64,000 nucleotides of DNA from Dyella japonica A8 (GTDB lineage: Bacteria > Pseudomonadota > Gammaproteobacteria > Xanthomonadales > Rhodanobacteraceae), in assembly GCF_000725385.1 (NCBI RefSeq), contig NZ_CP008884.1, positions 2,046,001 to 2,110,000 of the forward strand, in the 5' to 3' direction. Positions 1 through 8,651 of this stretch are shown piece after piece. The position numbers and the translations under genes were made by a program. The notes beneath the pieces were generated by a model. It saw only the letters and a list, made by a program, of their open reading frames with translations. It searched no databases and was not told where the DNA came from. The first letter of the stretch is position 1. Every line of letters starts with the position of its first letter.

Positions 1-279
1 CCGGTCGACATGGAGCCGCTCCTGCTTGCAATAGAGGCATCCCTTCCGCTGGACAGCCTGTTCTCGGACATCGGATCCGATCCGCATGCAATGGCTCAGG
101 CAGACATGGAAAAATCCAGTCTGGAGCAGCTTGTAGCAGCCTTCGTTGAAGCGGTTGTCCCCAATTCTGACTCGATTCCGGCCGCTGTCGCCGAGTCAAT
201 GCTGCAAACCCAAGTCTTTGCTGGAAGACCGGAGGCCCGACAGATTTTGCAACGCCTCCGGCGCATCGAGTCGCCCTGA
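1..279 (+). CDS. C-terminal end of an unidentified protein (possible GHKL/MORC-like ATPase of the defence operon), 5' partial
   Basis: The reading frame is open from the first base and stops at TGA 277-279, so only the last 92 residues are visible. They are mostly helical, acidic and alanine-rich, with no catalytic motif. The gene ends 26 bases before the Z1 ATPase gene on the same strand, so the two are probably co-transcribed. In related loci the gene directly upstream of the Z1 protein is often a MutL/MORC-type GHKL ATPase. That identity is inferred from gene order alone, because the ATPase motifs would lie outside the window. Confidence 0.6.
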   Translation, partial: PVDMEPLLLAIEASLPLDSLFSDIGSDPHAMAQADMEKSSLEQLVAAFVEAVVPNSDSIPAAVAESMLQTQVFAGRPEARQILQRLRRIESP

Positions 280-305
280 TTTGACATGGTCAATGGAATC
301 GATCA

Positions 306-3017
306 ATGAGCAACGCTGAACTTCTTGCCCTCGCACGAACCGGAATGTCTGTTCGAGCGCCTTCCTCACCAGATGAGGTTGAGGCCTTAGTGCGCCGAAT
401 GTCGGCGGCTCTGCTTGAGCCCGTCGATGACGCGACAATTCGAGAGATCTCGGAGCAGCTGGAGCGCGAGTTCTCGGTGCGCCTCGGGCCTTCGCACACG
501 CTGTCTTCAGGACACCGGCCATGGTTACGCGCCAAAGCTCATGAGATTGATTTTCGTTATTGGCGGCGATACCGCGAATTAATGATGCAGCAGGGCTTTG
601 GCGGAAACGTCGTCAATCGCCTGAACGACATCACCGATGAAATCCTGGATCTTGCGGGCGATCCACTGCGGGAAGGACACTGGTCCCGACGCGGTCTTGT
701 GGTTGGGCACGTTCAGAGCGGGAAAACAGCCAACTATCTAGGGGTAATCAACAAGGCGGCGGATGCCGGCTACAAGCTGATCGTTTTGATCGCAGGTATT
801 CACAGTAACCTTCGGTCACAGACGCAGGAGCGAGTCGACCAAGGATTTGTTGGCCGTGACAGCGACCAAGTTTTAAGCCGGCAGGCCAATGCCACCGCAC
901 TTGGAGTTGGACAGATCAACTCATCGTTTACTGCGGCGGCATATACGAGCCGTGGATTGGATTTCTCCAGGAACAGGGCGGACGGGCTTGGTATCTCAAT
1001 TCACAATCTCGCTCAGCCAGCCATTTTCGTCATCAAGAAGAACCCCTCCATTCTGGGTAATTTAATTGAGTGGCTACAGGGCACGACCGCTGCTGGCGGT
1101 CGTCTCGATTTGCCCATGATAGTGATCGATGACGAGGCAGATAATGCGTCAGTCAACATCTCGGCCGACGTAAACAAGCCGAACACGATCAATCGCCTGA
1201 TCCGAGAGCTTCTGAGCATGTCGACGCGGAATGCCTACATCGGCTACACCGCGACGCCGTTTGCCAATATTTTCATTAATCCGGATACGACGAACGAAGT
1301 CCTAGGAAACGACCTGTTCCCACGTGACTTTATTGTGGGCCTTGACGCGCCGAGCAACTACGTGGGTGCTCGGGAATTTTTCCTTGAAGATGAAGGCCAG
1401 CAGTTGACGGTGGACCCCCAGGGGACGGAGGAGTGGCTCCCGACGACGCATCCCATCGATACGGAAATTGACGAGCTTCACCCTTCCTTGGTTCAGGCCG
1501 TCGATTGTTTCGTTCTTTCTAAAGCGATCCGGATCCTTCGGGGTCAGGCAAATCGCCATCATTCGATGTTGGTAAATGTGTCGCGCTTCACGCGCGTTCA
1601 AGCGCAAATCGCAGTCCTGATAGCGACCCGGCTGCAGCTGATGAAGGATGCGATTGAGAACCGGCATGCTTTGCCGAAAGAGTCAGCCCTCCGAGATCCC
1701 TTCATGCGGTCACTGCATGAATCTTGGGAGAGTCAGTATCGGCAGGAGCCGGAGTCATGGGATGACATTCAGAGGTCTCTTCACCAAGCAGCGGCAGGGA
1801 TGTCCGTGGTCGAGATCAACTCGGGAAGGAGCGCGGGAAAGCTCGACTACCGAGCTCACAAAGATGCAGGGCTTAATGTAATCGCGGTCGGAGGAAATTC
1901 GCTTTCCCGAGGATTCACGCTGGAAGGGTTGACCATTAGCTACTTCCTTCGCAATACGCAGATGTATGACACGCTGCTTCAGATGGGGCGCTGGTTTGGT
2001 TACAGGGATGGGTTCAAATCGCTATGCCGTCTCTATATCAGGCCGGAGGCCCATGACTGGTATTCCTTCATAGCCTCGGCAACTGAAGAGCTGCGCGATG
2101 AGATCGGGAGAATGGAGGCGGCCGGATTGACGCCAGAGGCTTTTGGCCTAGCTGTGCGTGCTCACCCGGGTGGTCTGCTTGTCACTGCTCGCAACAAGAT
2201 GAAATCTGCCAAGGAGATCGTCAGGCAAGTGGGTCTCGCCGAACAGTTGGTGGAAACGACCCTGATCCACGCAGATAGCGTGCCACGGGACTTTAACGTC
2301 AAGCGTGCGAGGTCGTTTGTAGACGCGGTCCATAAGAGTGCAAAGAGAATGGGCCGCGTTTCATCAAAAAGTCGGCTATCCAGCCTTCTATTTGAGGAGG
2401 TGCCCGTTGAGCACGTATTGAACTTTATCTCCGGATTCGCGACCCCGGCTGCAAACATTGAATTGCAAGCAGCACCTTTGTCCGAATACATCCGCAAGCG
2501 TGCGTTTCAGGAGTGGGATGTCGTCGTCGTGTCCAATACTTCGCCGGAACGGGACGAAATACTGTCGATTGACGGGATGGACGTAGGGCTTCAGCGTAGG
2601 CGGATGACTATCCGCAAAAACGTTCTGGAAGTTTCCGGGAGAAACAGGCGTGTTGCTTCGAGGGGCGTTGAGCGACTTGGGCTTACGGGCGATGAAGTTG
2701 AGGCGGCCGAAAGAAAGCACCAAGAGGATTTGGCAGAGGGAAATGCAGGGAGAACAATTGCGGATCACTACTACCGTGCTCAGCGCAATCGTCCCTTGCT
2801 GATGCTGCATTTCTTGGCAGCCAAGAATGAATCTGGGGACAAGGGGAATGAGACGCATGGAAATGTCCACGCGGCGTATGGCATCAGTTTTCCTGGTTTG
2901 CGCCAAGGGGAGTCTGAGTCTCGCGTGACCTACATTGTCAATCTCGTAGAGTTCAGGCAGATCTACGGAGATCTTGATGCGGAAGGGGATGAGGATGACG
3001 AGCTCAATGAGGACTGA
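306..3017 (+). CDS. Z1-domain superfamily II-like ATPase/helicase of a restriction-like defence system
   Basis: A 903-residue protein with a helicase-like motor. Walker A is GHVQSGKT at residues 134-141, Walker B is DDEAD at 275-279, a TATPFAN motif III-like segment begins near 315, and an arginine-finger-like GRWFGYR lies at 561-567 after a QMG context. These are the signatures of the Z1 domain, found in bacterial restriction-like operons with MORC/MutL-type ATPases, PD-(D/E)XK nucleases and AIPR proteins. The C-terminal third has no recognised motif and ends in a very acidic tail. The role is probably ATP-driven DNA translocation or remodelling during restriction of foreign DNA; that is family inference. 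The next gene starts inside its 3' end, so the two are translationally coupled. Confidence 0.88.
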   Translation: MSNAELLALARTGMSVRAPSSPDEVEALVRRMSAALLEPVDDATIREISEQLEREFSVRLGPSHTLSSGHRPWLRAKAHEIDFRYWRRYRELMMQQGFGGNVVNRLNDITDEILDLAGDPLREGHWSRRGLVVGHVQSGKTANYLGVINKAADAGYKLIVLIAGIHSNLRSQTQERVDQGFVGRDSDQVLSRQANATALGVGQINSSFTAAAYTSRGLDFSRNRADGLGISIHNLAQPAIFVIKKNPSILGNLIEWLQGTTAAGGRLDLPMIVIDDEADNASVNISADVNKPNTINRLIRELLSMSTRNAYIGYTATPFANIFINPDTTNEVLGNDLFPRDFIVGLDAPSNYVGAREFFLEDEGQQLTVDPQGTEEWLPTTHPIDTEIDELHPSLVQAVDCFVLSKAIRILRGQANRHHSMLVNVSRFTRVQAQIAVLIATRLQLMKDAIENRHALPKESALRDPFMRSLHESWESQYRQEPESWDDIQRSLHQAAAGMSVVEINSGRSAGKLDYRAHKDAGLNVIAVGGNSLSRGFTLEGLTISYFLRNTQMYDTLLQMGRWFGYRDGFKSLCRLYIRPEAHDWYSFIASATEELRDEIGRMEAAGLTPEAFGLAVRAHPGGLLVTARNKMKSAKEIVRQVGLAEQLVETTLIHADSVPRDFNVKRARSFVDAVHKSAKRMGRVSSKSRLSSLLFEEVPVEHVLNFISGFATPAANIELQAAPLSEYIRKRAFQEWDVVVVSNTSPERDEILSIDGMDVGLQRRRMTIRKNVLEVSGRNRRVASRGVERLGLTGDEVEAAERKHQEDLAEGNAGRTIADHYYRAQRNRPLLMLHFLAAKNESGDKGNETHGNVHAAYGISFPGLRQGESESRVTYIVNLVEFRQIYGDLDAEGDEDDELNED

Positions 3018-3978
3018 TGACCCTTGGTCAGGGATTGCGGCCAGTTCGAACGAGCTTTTGGGGCGGCGAGTTGAGGGGGCTCATCCGTTAGCAATTTACT
3101 GGGTATGCAGCGACGACCGCGCACCCGGACTATTGATTCGTGGGATCGACATGACGTCTGTTCCTCGAGCTTTTCCAAAGTTGCGCGGAATCTCGATACA
3201 GCTTAGCGCTCCAGATGCACCGCAGCCATTCGCTAGGCTCATACTTCAGAATTCAGATGGGCGCAGTGTATTTCTTGCCCTGTGTCGAGATGTCATCGAA
3301 TCGTCCGCCGGTGAGCAATCCATATCGCAGGCCACTTCAAGTGTGTTTCTCCGGCTTTCACGTTGGCACTTACTTCTTAGTCGAGCACGTTCGCTCGAGA
3401 TGGGACCTCCGGAGATTCGTGGCCTTATCGGTGAGCTAATTGTCCTGGAGCGCCTGGTTGATTCAGTGGGGGCAATTGCTGCGCTCCATGCTTGGGTCGC
3501 GCCAGATGATCACCCACAGGATTTTGCACTAAATACGTCGATCATCGAGGTAAAGACGAGGGTTTCCGGTGCTCGGCCTCGAGTGCAGATATCTTCTCTA
3601 GAACAGCTGGAGTCCGCTCATCTTCCGATCAACTTGGTTGTCGTGGAGTTGGTGCCGAGTTCGGGGTCTTCATCGTTCTCTCTGAACGATATTGTTGACC
3701 GCGTCTTGTCACGCTTTGATGAGATTGGTGCGGAAGCTCGGGAAGCTACCGAGGCGGCACTTGCCGCTCGAGGCTACCTGAGGCTCGACGCTTACAGCGT
3801 GGAACACTATACGGTGGCCGGTATACGTGCATTTGCTGTCGGAGAGGAGTTTCCTCGACTGATTCGCTCCACCATTAATCACGCTGTTTGTGAAGCCAGC
3901 TATGCGCTCGATCTCACGGCGCTTGCGTCCTTTGAGCGGCTGTTGATCGAAGTGATTCCTGAAGGCACGAAAAACTAA
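3007..3978 (+). CDS. PD-(D/E)XK nuclease-like protein of the Z1/AIPR system
   Basis: A 323-residue protein. The restriction-endonuclease fold signature is visible: Glu143 in GELIVLE, Asp172 in the HPQDF context, and IIEVK with Glu181 and Lys183, followed by a QISSLEQL helix. This fits the PD-(D/E)XK motif protein that regularly sits between the Z1 and AIPR genes in these operons, where it is the likely DNA-cutting subunit. I chose ATG 3007, which overlaps the Z1 stop codon by 11 bases. Further in-frame start codons lie upstream from 2974 inside the Z1 gene, but they would give only a deeper overlap. The reading frame ends 10 bases before the AIPR gene. Confidence 0.82.
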   Translation: MRTDDPWSGIAASSNELLGRRVEGAHPLAIYWVCSDDRAPGLLIRGIDMTSVPRAFPKLRGISIQLSAPDAPQPFARLILQNSDGRSVFLALCRDVIESSAGEQSISQATSSVFLRLSRWHLLLSRARSLEMGPPEIRGLIGELIVLERLVDSVGAIAALHAWVAPDDHPQDFALNTSIIEVKTRVSGARPRVQISSLEQLESAHLPINLVVVELVPSSGSSSFSLNDIVDRVLSRFDEIGAEAREATEAALAARGYLRLDAYSVEHYTVAGIRAFAVGEEFPRLIRSTINHAVCEASYALDLTALASFERLLIEVIPEGTKN

Positions 3979-3988
3979 GGGGAAGGTT

Positions 3989-6037
3989 ATGGACGAGGAG
4001 GTTCAGCGCTACCGGGAGGCGCTGTTGAGTGAGATCCATGCCGATGCTTCTGCAGGCGGCGATTATGTGAGCACTCGCTTCATCGATCGAACCTGCCAGG
4101 TACTCGAAAGCGGTGAGGAGTTTGTTGAGTATCACATTTGCAGAGCTCACGGGGTCACCAAGCGTGGTGCCGCCGTCCAGGTCGACGCCTATAGCTTTTC
4201 CCAAAGCGACGGGGTCCTTAACCTCATTCTGTGCGCATTTTCTGGTGCAACTGAGCCGGAGCCATTGCTAACGGAAGAGGTGCGCAAATTGGTGCAGTCA
4301 GGATTTCGGTTCCTTGAGGGAAGTGTTTACGAGTCTTTGTCTGACCTATGGGATGAAAGTCACCCTGCACATGCGCTCGCAAGGGAGATCTTCTCGTTTG
4401 CAACTTCAGATGAGATGTCCAAGGCATCCATCTATGTAATTTCTGATCGACCTCTCGGCACAGCCATAGGCAAGATGCCGGAGCTGTCGCTTGGTGCCAA
4501 GGAAGTTGATATCCACTTTTGGGATATTTCGCGTCTTTCACGGATGGAAGCATCAGCAAAAGGGCGTGAGGAGATTGAGATCGATTTTGTCAAGGAATAT
4601 GGAAGGGGTATTCCTGCGTTGCCCGTAGGCCTAGGAACTGAGAGTCGCTATGACTCTTTCATGTGCGTTATGCCAGGCAGCGTGCTGGCTGGTCTGTATG
4701 ACCGTTTCGGCGGACGCATTCTCGAGCAAAACGTTCGTGCCTTCCTTGGGGATAGCCGCAAGGTGAACAAGGGCATTCGTGAAACACTGCGTAATGATCC
4801 AGGCATGTTCTTCGCCTTCAACAATGGCCTCACGGTTACAGTGTCGGACTTGGAGCTGGACCGAAACTCCGACGGGCAAACCGAGATAACTACTGCGAGA
4901 GGCCTGCAGATAGTGAATGGTGGGCAGACCAGCGCTTCCCTCTATTGGGCCCGGAAGGCTGGGATCGACGTTTCGAAAGCATCTGTCCAGATGAAGCTCT
5001 CCCGCTTGCCGGAAGAGGGCTTTGAGGATGCGGTTCATAGCATCGCGCGGTTCGCAAATGCGCAAAATGCCGTGTCAGCGTCGGATCTGTTCGCTGGCCA
5101 CCCCTATTTCAAGCGTCTCGAAACACTGTCACGCAAGACACTCGCGCCGCCCGCGAAAGCTGGGGAGATCAACAGCTATTGGTATTTTGAGCGCACGACT
5201 GGTAGCTACAAAGTCGAGGTGAGGAGACTTAGCGGGCTGGCGGCCAAGACGTGGCAGCTGCTCAATCCAAAGAAGCAGGTTCTCACCAAGACGGATATTG
5301 CTCGCTATGAAGTAACCTTTGGCTGCCTGCCCCATTCAGTGAGTTCGGGTGCGCAAAAAAATATCGCGGCGTTCGGAAAAATCATCAGTCAAGTTTGGGA
5401 GTCAGATCCCACACAATTTGACGACGGCTATTTTCAGCGACTGATTGGGCGGACAATCATCACCCGCGCAGTCGATGTGCTGATTCCGGCGCAGAAGTGG
5501 TATCCGGGCTCAATAGTTCGGCCTCTTTCCAGTTACACCCTTGCCCTTATGAGCTCGCGAATGCGGGCTGCCGCCCTTCAGCCCGACTATCAGTCGATTT
5601 GGCGGGCACAGAAAGAGCCAGCGACGTTCATCGATGAGGCGATGAAGATTGCGGAACAAGTGCTTCCCTTGCTTCAGGAGATCCCTGAGCATCTGGTCCG
5701 AAATCGATTGATCACCGAGTGGGTGAAGAGGGAAGCTTGCTGGGCAAGAGTTGAAGGAAGTGACATACACCTGAGCGATGCGTTTCTCTCCACCTTGGTC
5801 CCCGAAGTCCGGGCAGCTAAATGTTCGTCAGACTGGCGGTCGAATGCGTATTCCATTTGGTCGGACGGCGGCTGGAAGCGCCTTTGTGACTGGAACAAGC
5901 CCCTCAATGTGCTAACCCCTGGCGAAGTCGAGGTAGTTGAGTGGGCAGCGATCGCATCTGAGTTTAAGCCTAGGGGGTTCCGGCTCGATAAGTTAAAAGA
6001 GGCTTGGCAGAGGGCCGTCAAACAGGGATTTGTCTAG
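3989..6037 (+). CDS. AIPR-family (abortive infection phage resistance) protein
   Basis: A 682-residue protein with the hallmark AIPR segments MFFAFNNGLT at about 273-282 and QIVNGGQT at 307-314. AIPR proteins occur in phage-resistance loci and as the last gene of Z1/PD-(D/E)XK operons. Their biochemical role is not settled, though nucleic-acid binding or cleavage has been suggested. The gene follows the nuclease gene by 10 bases and has a good ribosome-binding site (AAGGGGAAGG) before ATG 3989. It is the last large gene of the operon. Length and motif order look intact, with no frameshift, so the system is probably functional provided the missing upstream genes are present. Confidence 0.88.
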   Translation: MDEEVQRYREALLSEIHADASAGGDYVSTRFIDRTCQVLESGEEFVEYHICRAHGVTKRGAAVQVDAYSFSQSDGVLNLILCAFSGATEPEPLLTEEVRKLVQSGFRFLEGSVYESLSDLWDESHPAHALAREIFSFATSDEMSKASIYVISDRPLGTAIGKMPELSLGAKEVDIHFWDISRLSRMEASAKGREEIEIDFVKEYGRGIPALPVGLGTESRYDSFMCVMPGSVLAGLYDRFGGRILEQNVRAFLGDSRKVNKGIRETLRNDPGMFFAFNNGLTVTVSDLELDRNSDGQTEITTARGLQIVNGGQTSASLYWARKAGIDVSKASVQMKLSRLPEEGFEDAVHSIARFANAQNAVSASDLFAGHPYFKRLETLSRKTLAPPAKAGEINSYWYFERTTGSYKVEVRRLSGLAAKTWQLLNPKKQVLTKTDIARYEVTFGCLPHSVSSGAQKNIAAFGKIISQVWESDPTQFDDGYFQRLIGRTIITRAVDVLIPAQKWYPGSIVRPLSSYTLALMSSRMRAAALQPDYQSIWRAQKEPATFIDEAMKIAEQVLPLLQEIPEHLVRNRLITEWVKREACWARVEGSDIHLSDAFLSTLVPEVRAAKCSSDWRSNAYSIWSDGGWKRLCDWNKPLNVLTPGEVEVVEWAAIASEFKPRGFRLDKLKEAWQRAVKQGFV

Positions 6038-6136
6038 AGAGGGCGAGGGCGGTTCAAACAGAGTGGCTGCTTGGCGGCAGCTGCACGCTGCCTTACGATA
6101 ACCTCGACCATACCGGTCATCCGACAGGGGACGATT

Positions 6137-6304
6137 ATGGCAACGCGTACCACGATCCGAACTGGCAAGAACGGTAAGACGAGTATCTCCACTCGAACCA
6201 AGACCTCCAACGGCAGCATTACTCGTACGACGAACTCCAAGGGTAAGACGCGCACAACGGTGACCACCCGTTCCGGCAGCACCACCCGGACACGCGTCTA
6301 CTGA
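6137..6304 (+). CDS. Small Thr/Ser/Arg/Lys-rich low-complexity protein
   Basis: A 55-residue reading frame built almost entirely from Thr, Ser, Arg, Lys, Gly and Asn, with repeated TRT, TKTS and TTN-type steps and a predicted very high positive charge. ATG 6137 follows a GGGGACG stretch. No known domain was recognised. The alternating polar pattern could form a beta-rich repeat or be disordered and nucleic-acid binding; both are guesses. It starts 99 bases after the AIPR stop and is followed by a perfect hairpin at 6321-6344, so it may be a separate small transcript in the defence segment. Codon bias toward real coding is uncertain. Confidence 0.5.
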   Translation: MATRTTIRTGKNGKTSISTRTKTSNGSITRTTNSKGKTRTTVTTRSGSTTRTRVY

Positions 6305-6320
6305 GATTCGCCCAAGCGCA

Positions 6321-6344
6321 GCCTCGCCCGATCTTGGGCGAGGC
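6321..6344 (+). terminator. Hairpin downstream of the small Thr-rich gene
   Basis: A perfect 9-bp stem (GCCTCGCCC/GGGCGAGGC) with a 6-base loop lies 16 bases after the stop codon at 6302-6304. No T-tract follows, so it may be an mRNA 3' stabiliser or a weak terminator. Confidence 0.5.
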
Positions 6345-6434
6345 ACGCGTCGACGCCCCCTGGCGTGAAAGCCGGCCGGGACGAGCTTCATTGCGCGTTC
6401 CCGTAAGCATCCGTCATCCTGAGATGATCCGTGC

Positions 6435-6785
6435 ATGAGCCAAGGAATTTTGCGACTTCGACGTGACGGCGGCGAGCCCGAACGCTACGAAGCTCAAATA
6501 GATACCTGGGACAATCCCGATGGTGGGGCGTTCTATGAGATCTATTTCAGCGGTGCTGGCGAAGAGGGAATGTTCAGCGGATCCTGCCAGTTGGAAAGGG
6601 TCGGAAAGTGGAAGTACGAAGGCATAGGCCGCTGGCGGGATGAAAATTTAGGTGATTTCTACAACAGCTCTGTCAAGGCGGAGCTGAAGCTCGTTGGCAA
6701 GCTACTTGTTCTGGAAGGTCACTGGTTTGACCATGACGACCTTCCGGGCCCCTACGATCTTTACATTGAGATCGAAAACCGCTGA
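6435..6785 (+). CDS. Hypothetical protein, 116 residues
   Basis: An acidic protein with many aromatic residues (Tyr, Phe, Trp) and alternating polar and hydrophobic stretches, which suggests an all-beta, lipocalin-like or sugar-binding-type fold. No family was recognised. It begins with ATG 6435 after GAGATGATCC, has no signal peptide and ends in a short acidic tail. It lies alone between the defence operon and the tRNA remnant, with lower GC than the downstream chromosome, and is probably cargo of the same accessory segment. Confidence 0.6.
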   Translation: MSQGILRLRRDGGEPERYEAQIDTWDNPDGGAFYEIYFSGAGEEGMFSGSCQLERVGKWKYEGIGRWRDENLGDFYNSSVKAELKLVGKLLVLEGHWFDHDDLPGPYDLYIEIENR

Positions 6786-7034
6786 GACTCGGAGTCACAC
6801 GTAATCTAGTGCGATCGGCGCCGAGATCAACTCCGGTCAGGTGCTCTCTCGTCTGACGTGGTCGTGACGCAAACAGGCAGTTTGCCTTGTGTGTATGGCT
6901 GAGCGGGATTCTTTAGAACAGAGTGCATCGGTTCGAGACGGGTTGGTCCCGACCGTTCCTGAAATTCCAGCCCGACAACTTCGCGCACCCGCTCTAGTAT
7001 CGAGTGATCTTCTACTCGCTACTACGAGGTACGC

Positions 7035-7400
7035 ATGGCTGTATATCACTTGATTTCAATCAACGAGGACCAGCTCCGGGACTGGCGCGGTGATCATGAT
7101 GAGCTTCTCCGCAACGTAGGGTCAGCGGTCGTGCTGGCTTGCTTGGATCCCACGTCGCAGAGCGTGATCATTCGTGACGCCACCTTGGATTCGACGGGCG
7201 AGGGCGACGGGGCGTCAATCAGTGTCAGTCATATCGACCAGCATGAGGGTGGCAACTTCGCCGTCTGGGCATGGGCTGCTGGCGATTCGGTATGCGTGGC
7301 TGGCCTCGCGGACGAGGAGCTTGAGACGCTGGGTAAGCTCGTGGAGGCTGTTCGGCGGAGTAGGGCCGGTGCCGGTAATGAGGCTGCGGATCATCCTTGA
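7035..7400 (+). CDS. Hypothetical protein, 121 residues
   Basis: A small acidic cytoplasmic-type protein with no signal peptide or membrane segment and no recognised motif. The N-terminal half has short hydrophobic strands and the C-terminal 35 residues form a likely amphipathic helix. ATG 7035 follows the weak purine tract ACGAGG. A 249-base gap with no recognisable content separates it from the previous gene. It is the last gene before the tRNA remnant, so I treat it as accessory-segment cargo of unknown function. Confidence 0.55.
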   Translation: MAVYHLISINEDQLRDWRGDHDELLRNVGSAVVLACLDPTSQSVIIRDATLDSTGEGDGASISVSHIDQHEGGNFAVWAWAAGDSVCVAGLADEELETLGKLVEAVRRSRAGAGNEAADHP

Positions 7401-7559
7401 CCGCCCAGCCGACTTTCGAGAGGGAATCTGCTACTTTGATCAGCGACACCGGGGTGCTGCACTACCGAGCTTTCACGATTTCTAACCCATTGATTGCTAA
7501 GGGTATGAGTCTTTGAGAAATCGGGCAACGCGCAAGCACCCCTAAGCGCTTGATCCTGT

Positions 7560-7598
7560 GGGCGTCGGTCGTGGGTTCGAATCCCGCCGTCCCGACCA
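7560..7598 (+). other. 3' fragment of a tRNA gene, probable integration (att) remnant
   Basis: A T-arm (stem GTGGG/CCCGC, loop TTCGAAT, 7571-7587) is followed by a 3' acceptor strand CGTCCCG, discriminator A and CCA ending at 7598. No matching 5' acceptor strand (CGGGACG) and no paired anticodon stem lie upstream, so it is not a complete tRNA. A 5'-terminal C in the implied tRNA would suit tRNA-Pro, though this is tentative. A tRNA 3' end followed by a terminator, with low-GC defence genes on its left, is the expected right-hand junction of an element integrated into a tRNA gene. It lies in the gene-free stretch 7401-7799. Confidence 0.7.
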
Positions 7599-7616
7599 AT
7601 TCGGCAACAAGACAGG

Positions 7617-7645
7617 AAAACGGCGCCCTTGGGCGCCGTTTTTTT
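7617..7645 (+). terminator. Rho-independent terminator after the tRNA fragment
   Basis: Stem CGGCGCCC/GGGCGCCG with a 2-base loop, preceded by four A and followed by seven T. It lies 19 bases after the tRNA CCA end, the usual place for the tRNA gene's own terminator. The rest of 7646-7799 shows no recognisable feature. Confidence 0.85.
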
Positions 7646-7799
7646 ACCGGTACGGAGCGCGTGCTTGCCGCGGCTCTCTGCGCGCCCTTCCTGCGAACGC
7701 CGCCGGGATCTCAATAAAACACGCGACGGTTTGTCGTTCGGGAACAGCTCGCGACGCGGGTACACGCCATATCCCGGTCGATCCGGCATCCAGCCATCC

Positions 7800-8537
7800 T
7801 CAGCGCGGCACCATATCCCGGCCCACCCGCTTGAGGTGCTGATCCACGTACATGGCGGCTGCATCTGCGTCGCCACAGATGATGGCCTCGTAGATCAGGC
7901 GATGTTCGGACGCGTAGAGTTGTACCCGCCTGGCCTCGTAAATGCCCTCGTCCTTCAGGCGCTTCCACAGCGGCTGGTCCATGCTGTGGGCGACGACATC
8001 GGCGACTTTTTCCAGCAGCGGATCGCCAGTCATGGCGGCAAGGCGGTGATGGAACAGGCGGTCGCTTTCATTCCATAGCGCGCACTGCCCGGGATCGGCG
8101 ATATCCGTGATGGAATCCATCTGCGCCAGATAATGCTCGGCCAACGCATCGGGCTGTGCCCGTTGCGCTGCGCGCCGGGCGATGGCGGGTTCAAGGATGC
8201 GGCGAAGATCCAGCGTGGATGCCGGGCTGAAATCGGGATCCGTATCGGCGGCATGGTTGGCCGTGGCTGCCACCAGCAACTCCATGGCGTCGGTACTCAC
8301 ATAGGTACCGGCATTCCGGCGCGTGATCACCAGGCCCTGGTTCTGCAGCGCACCGATGGCTTCACGGACGGCTGGACGTCCAACCCGGAAGCGGGTGGAG
8401 AGTTCACGTTCCGATGGCAGGCGATCTTCCGCGCCGAACTGGCCGTTGCGGATGCCGGTGCGGATGCGCTCGGCCACCTGTTCGTAGATCTGCTTGGGGC
8501 GAAAGGTGTCGCCCGCCATGACTCTTGCCTTGGTCAT
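7800..8537 (-). CDS. GntR-family (FadR/FCD subgroup) transcriptional regulator
   Basis: A 245-residue repressor-type protein. The N-terminal winged helix-turn-helix (about residues 16-85) carries the GntR signature LPSERELSTRF with RPAVREAI. The C-terminal FCD ligand domain has the Asp/His pattern that usually coordinates a metal (DRLFHHRL, the H of AHSMD, EHRLI, DQHLKRV). It is divergent from the hydroxyproline dehydratase gene, and the 114-base gap holds a palindrome that could be its operator. By analogy with other FCD regulators of amino-acid and hydroxyproline catabolism, it probably represses the adjacent gene until a hydroxyproline-related ligand binds. Confidence 0.88.
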   Translation of the reverse strand: MTKARVMAGDTFRPKQIYEQVAERIRTGIRNGQFGAEDRLPSERELSTRFRVGRPAVREAIGALQNQGLVITRRNAGTYVSTDAMELLVAATANHAADTDPDFSPASTLDLRRILEPAIARRAAQRAQPDALAEHYLAQMDSITDIADPGQCALWNESDRLFHHRLAAMTGDPLLEKVADVVAHSMDQPLWKRLKDEGIYEARRVQLYASEHRLIYEAIICGDADAAAMYVDQHLKRVGRDMVPR

Positions 8538-8590
8538 ATCGATCCCCGTGGTCCCTTTGGCGATACCCCGTCGTTATGTCCGACAATATG

Positions 8591-8603
8591 ACCAAAAATT
8601 GGT
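8591..8603. promoter_or_regulatory. Palindromic operator candidate for the GntR regulator
   Basis: ACCAA-AAA-TTGGT is a perfect 5-bp-arm palindrome between the divergent genes, next to ATATGACCA (8586-8594). An inverted TGGTCATAT copy overlaps the regulator's start codon (8531-8539). The TGG...CCA layout resembles FadR-subgroup operators. Confidence 0.45.
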
Positions 8604-8651
8604 AGGATGAATAGCCACTTTGGCCTCCATGTGATCCACCGGGGAGAGGGG

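Noticed and set aside
7521..7598. A complete tRNA gene
   Set aside because: Only the T-arm and 3' acceptor fit. The region upstream has no paired acceptor 5' strand, D-arm or anticodon stem.
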